Shown here in pieces: positions 4,507-5,796 of a DNA stretch of 5,796 bases; the first letter of the stretch is position 1; each line of letters begins with the position of its first letter. A model generated the notes under the pieces. The model was not told the DNA's origin, searched no databases, and saw only the letters and a list, made by a program, of their open reading frames with translations. Location of the stretch: NCBI GenBank assembly GCA_012270525.1, contig JAAXIE010000144.1:1-5796 (forward strand), in the 5' to 3' direction. The stretch is from Dehalococcoidia bacterium (GTDB lineage Bacteria > Chloroflexota > Dehalococcoidia > UBA3495 > JAAXIE01). Made by a program: the position numbers and the translations under genes.

Positions 4507-5625
4507 TTGGCACGTATCGAGGCGTTGGAAACATCCGCAGCCCTAGGCCCCGCACCAGCCATCGCACCCGCTCCCAACGGCAAGGCTTCCCTCCCAGGGA
4601 CCGCCACCACCACGAGAGTCGACCAGAGCGAGTACGCCCAGCTGTACCGGATCGTCTCCGCGCAGAGGCTGCTCGATAAGCAGCCCTTCTACTACGCTTG
4701 GAAGTTCGTCTCCACGGCAGCAATGCTGGGTGCCAGCATATGGCTCCTCATCACGGCCGATGCCCTTTGGGTGCATCTCCTCAACGCCGTATTCCTCGGC
4801 TTCGTCTTCACGCAAATTGGTTTCCTCGGCCACGACGCCGGGCACCGCCAGATATTTCGCTCAGGACGCCGGAACGAAATCGTCCTCTTCTTCGTCAACC
4901 TGCTGATACTCCTCGACCGGAGTTGGTGGATCGACAAGCACAACCGCCATCATGCCCACCCCAACGACCTCGACCGGGACAGGGACATAGACCTCCCGTT
5001 CATTGCCTTCACCGAGGAGGTGGCCAAGCAGAAGCAGGGCATTTACCGGCTGGTGGTGCGCTACCAAGCCTTCCTGATGTACCCCATGATGATGGCCGAA
5101 GCCCTGAGCCTGAGGATGGACGGCTTCCAGTACTTGCTGCGGGGCAGGAACGTCAAATACCTCTTCGCCGAGTCGGCCTGCGTTGTCCTCCACCTTGCCG
5201 TCTACTTCGGAGCCCTGTTCTATCTGCTGGACCCGTGGCATGCAGCCCTGTTCATCCTGGTCCATCAGGCCACCACTGGCTTCTACATGGCCAACGTGTT
5301 CGCCCCCAACCACAAGGGCATGTTGGTGGTATCCCAGGACACGAAACTGGACTTCCTCAGGCAACAAGTCCTCACTGCCCGCAACATCAGGTCGAACCCG
5401 GTGACCGACTTCGTTTACGGCGGCCTGAACAACCAGATCGAGCACCACCTCTTCCCCACCATGCCCCGCAATAGGCTGCGGAAAGCCAACGCGCTGGTCA
5501 CAGCTTACTGCGCATCACGAGGCATCCCCTGCCATCACACCGGCGTATTGGAGTCCCAGAAGGAAATTCTGCAGCACCTGCACCGCGTCAGCGCGCCACT
5601 TCGCGGTCCCGGCCATCGGCCCTGA
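4507..5625 (+). CDS. Membrane fatty acid (acyl-lipid / acyl-CoA) desaturase
   Basis: The 372-residue product is a non-haem di-iron membrane desaturase (COG3239-like), which inserts a cis double bond into acyl chains using O2 and an electron donor. The three histidine boxes are intact: HDAGH at 109-113, HNRHH at 145-149, and QIEHH at 310-314 inside LNNQIEHHLFP. An extra APNHK with H269 is also present. A QxxHH third box is the form seen in front-end/linoleoyl-CoA-type enzymes; no cytochrome b5 domain is fused. Hydrophobic spans lie at about 67-84, 89-107, 124-137, 221-241 and 245-262. Residues 1-37 are Ala/Pro/Thr-rich and probably disordered. The start is TTG: an in-frame TAG at 4501-4503 blocks extension, and AAGGTGA (4494-4500) lies 6 nt upstream; a second TTG at 4525 is possible. 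Bond position is not predictable here. Confidence 0.9.
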   Translation: MARIEALETSAALGPAPAIAPAPNGKASLPGTATTTRVDQSEYAQLYRIVSAQRLLDKQPFYYAWKFVSTAAMLGASIWLLITADALWVHLLNAVFLGFVFTQIGFLGHDAGHRQIFRSGRRNEIVLFFVNLLILLDRSWWIDKHNRHHAHPNDLDRDRDIDLPFIAFTEEVAKQKQGIYRLVVRYQAFLMYPMMMAEALSLRMDGFQYLLRGRNVKYLFAESACVVLHLAVYFGALFYLLDPWHAALFILVHQATTGFYMANVFAPNHKGMLVVSQDTKLDFLRQQVLTARNIRSNPVTDFVYGGLNNQIEHHLFPTMPRNRLRKANALVTAYCASRGIPCHHTGVLESQKEILQHLHRVSAPLRGPGHRP

Positions 5626-5636
5626 AACACCGCTGC

Positions 5637-5796
5637 TCAGCAATGCATCTGCGGGACATACTCCTTGATGGCAGGGATGACCTCCTTGGCCAGCAACTCG
5701 ATGGAGCGCATACCTGCCGTTTGCGACATCGGACCCTCGCGGGCCCAGAGGATCAGCCAAGCCGGGTCGGCGACGTCTATCACTCGCTTCAACTTG
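5637..5796 (-). CDS. LLM-class flavin-dependent oxidoreductase, C-terminal end; truncated by window edge
   Basis: A minus-strand frame enters from the right edge and ends at TGA (5637-5639), giving the last 52 residues. They read DVADPAWLILWAREGPMSQ followed by a MRSIELLAKEVIPAIKEY segment. This W-x-REG-P...MRS-ELLA-EV-P arrangement is the typical C-terminus of luciferase-like (F420/FMN-dependent) monooxygenases, in which the final helix follows the TIM barrel. The cofactor-binding part is outside the window, so cofactor and substrate are unknown. Its stop is only 11 nt from the convergent desaturase stop, so both mRNAs must overlap in their 3' ends. The frame is short, and the family call rests on pattern memory. 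Confidence 0.75.
   Translation of the reverse strand, partial: KLKRVIDVADPAWLILWAREGPMSQTAGMRSIELLAKEVIPAIKEYVPQMHC

Noticed and set aside
4293..4613. Minus-strand frame ending in GAGEGIRTLDLRFTKPLLCH
   Set aside because: This peptide is the well-known false translation of the antisense strand of a tRNA gene; the tRNA-Thr fully explains it.
4861..5448. Minus-strand frame opposite the desaturase
   Set aside because: Antisense shadow of a gene with all three histidine boxes.

Overview
The window is GC-rich bacterial DNA with gene-dense coding flanks and one long non-coding stretch. The mix of a COG2159 amidohydrolase, an MBL-fold hydrolase, a luciferase-like (LLM) flavin oxidoreductase, a membrane fatty acid desaturase and a secreted protein with a protease-prodomain look fits an environmental Chloroflexota (Dehalococcoidia/SAR202-like) or similar lineage. 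That placement is inference from gene content and style, not from a marker gene. Shine-Dalgarno sites are strong (one is a perfect TAAGGAGGTG), and two of the genes use TTG starts.

Layout: (1) 1-575, minus strand: N-terminal 191 residues of an exported protein that runs off the left edge. (2) 591-790: AT-rich island, probably its promoter and operator region. (3) About 790-1388: pyrimidine-rich, repeat-laden non-coding DNA. It holds a promoter-like site bracketed by an inverted repeat, eight copies of TCGGAAC (three pairs spaced exactly 36 bp), a CAGCTACG repeat family and several hairpins. (4) 1389-1904, plus: orphan phage-terminase-small-subunit-like HTH protein whose start codon sits inside one of the repeat pairs. 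(5) 1959-3059, plus: amidohydrolase. (6) 3201-4061, minus: MBL-fold hydrolase, convergent with the amidohydrolase across a hairpin. (7) 4282-4356, plus: tRNA-Thr(CGT) with encoded CCA. (8) 4507-5625, plus: three-histidine-box fatty acid desaturase. (9) 5637-5796, minus: C-terminal end of an LLM oxidoreductase running off the right edge.

The metabolic genes look like separately transcribed single genes in alternating orientation, not one operon; the two hydrolases and the oxidoreductase suggest catabolism of organic acids or ring-cleavage products, but no pathway can be assigned. The least explained part is 888-1904: a solitary DNA-binding-type protein preceded by a long leader packed with one short motif. 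The simplest reading is a protein that binds its own repeats (autoregulation), or a small domesticated or mobile phage-derived module.
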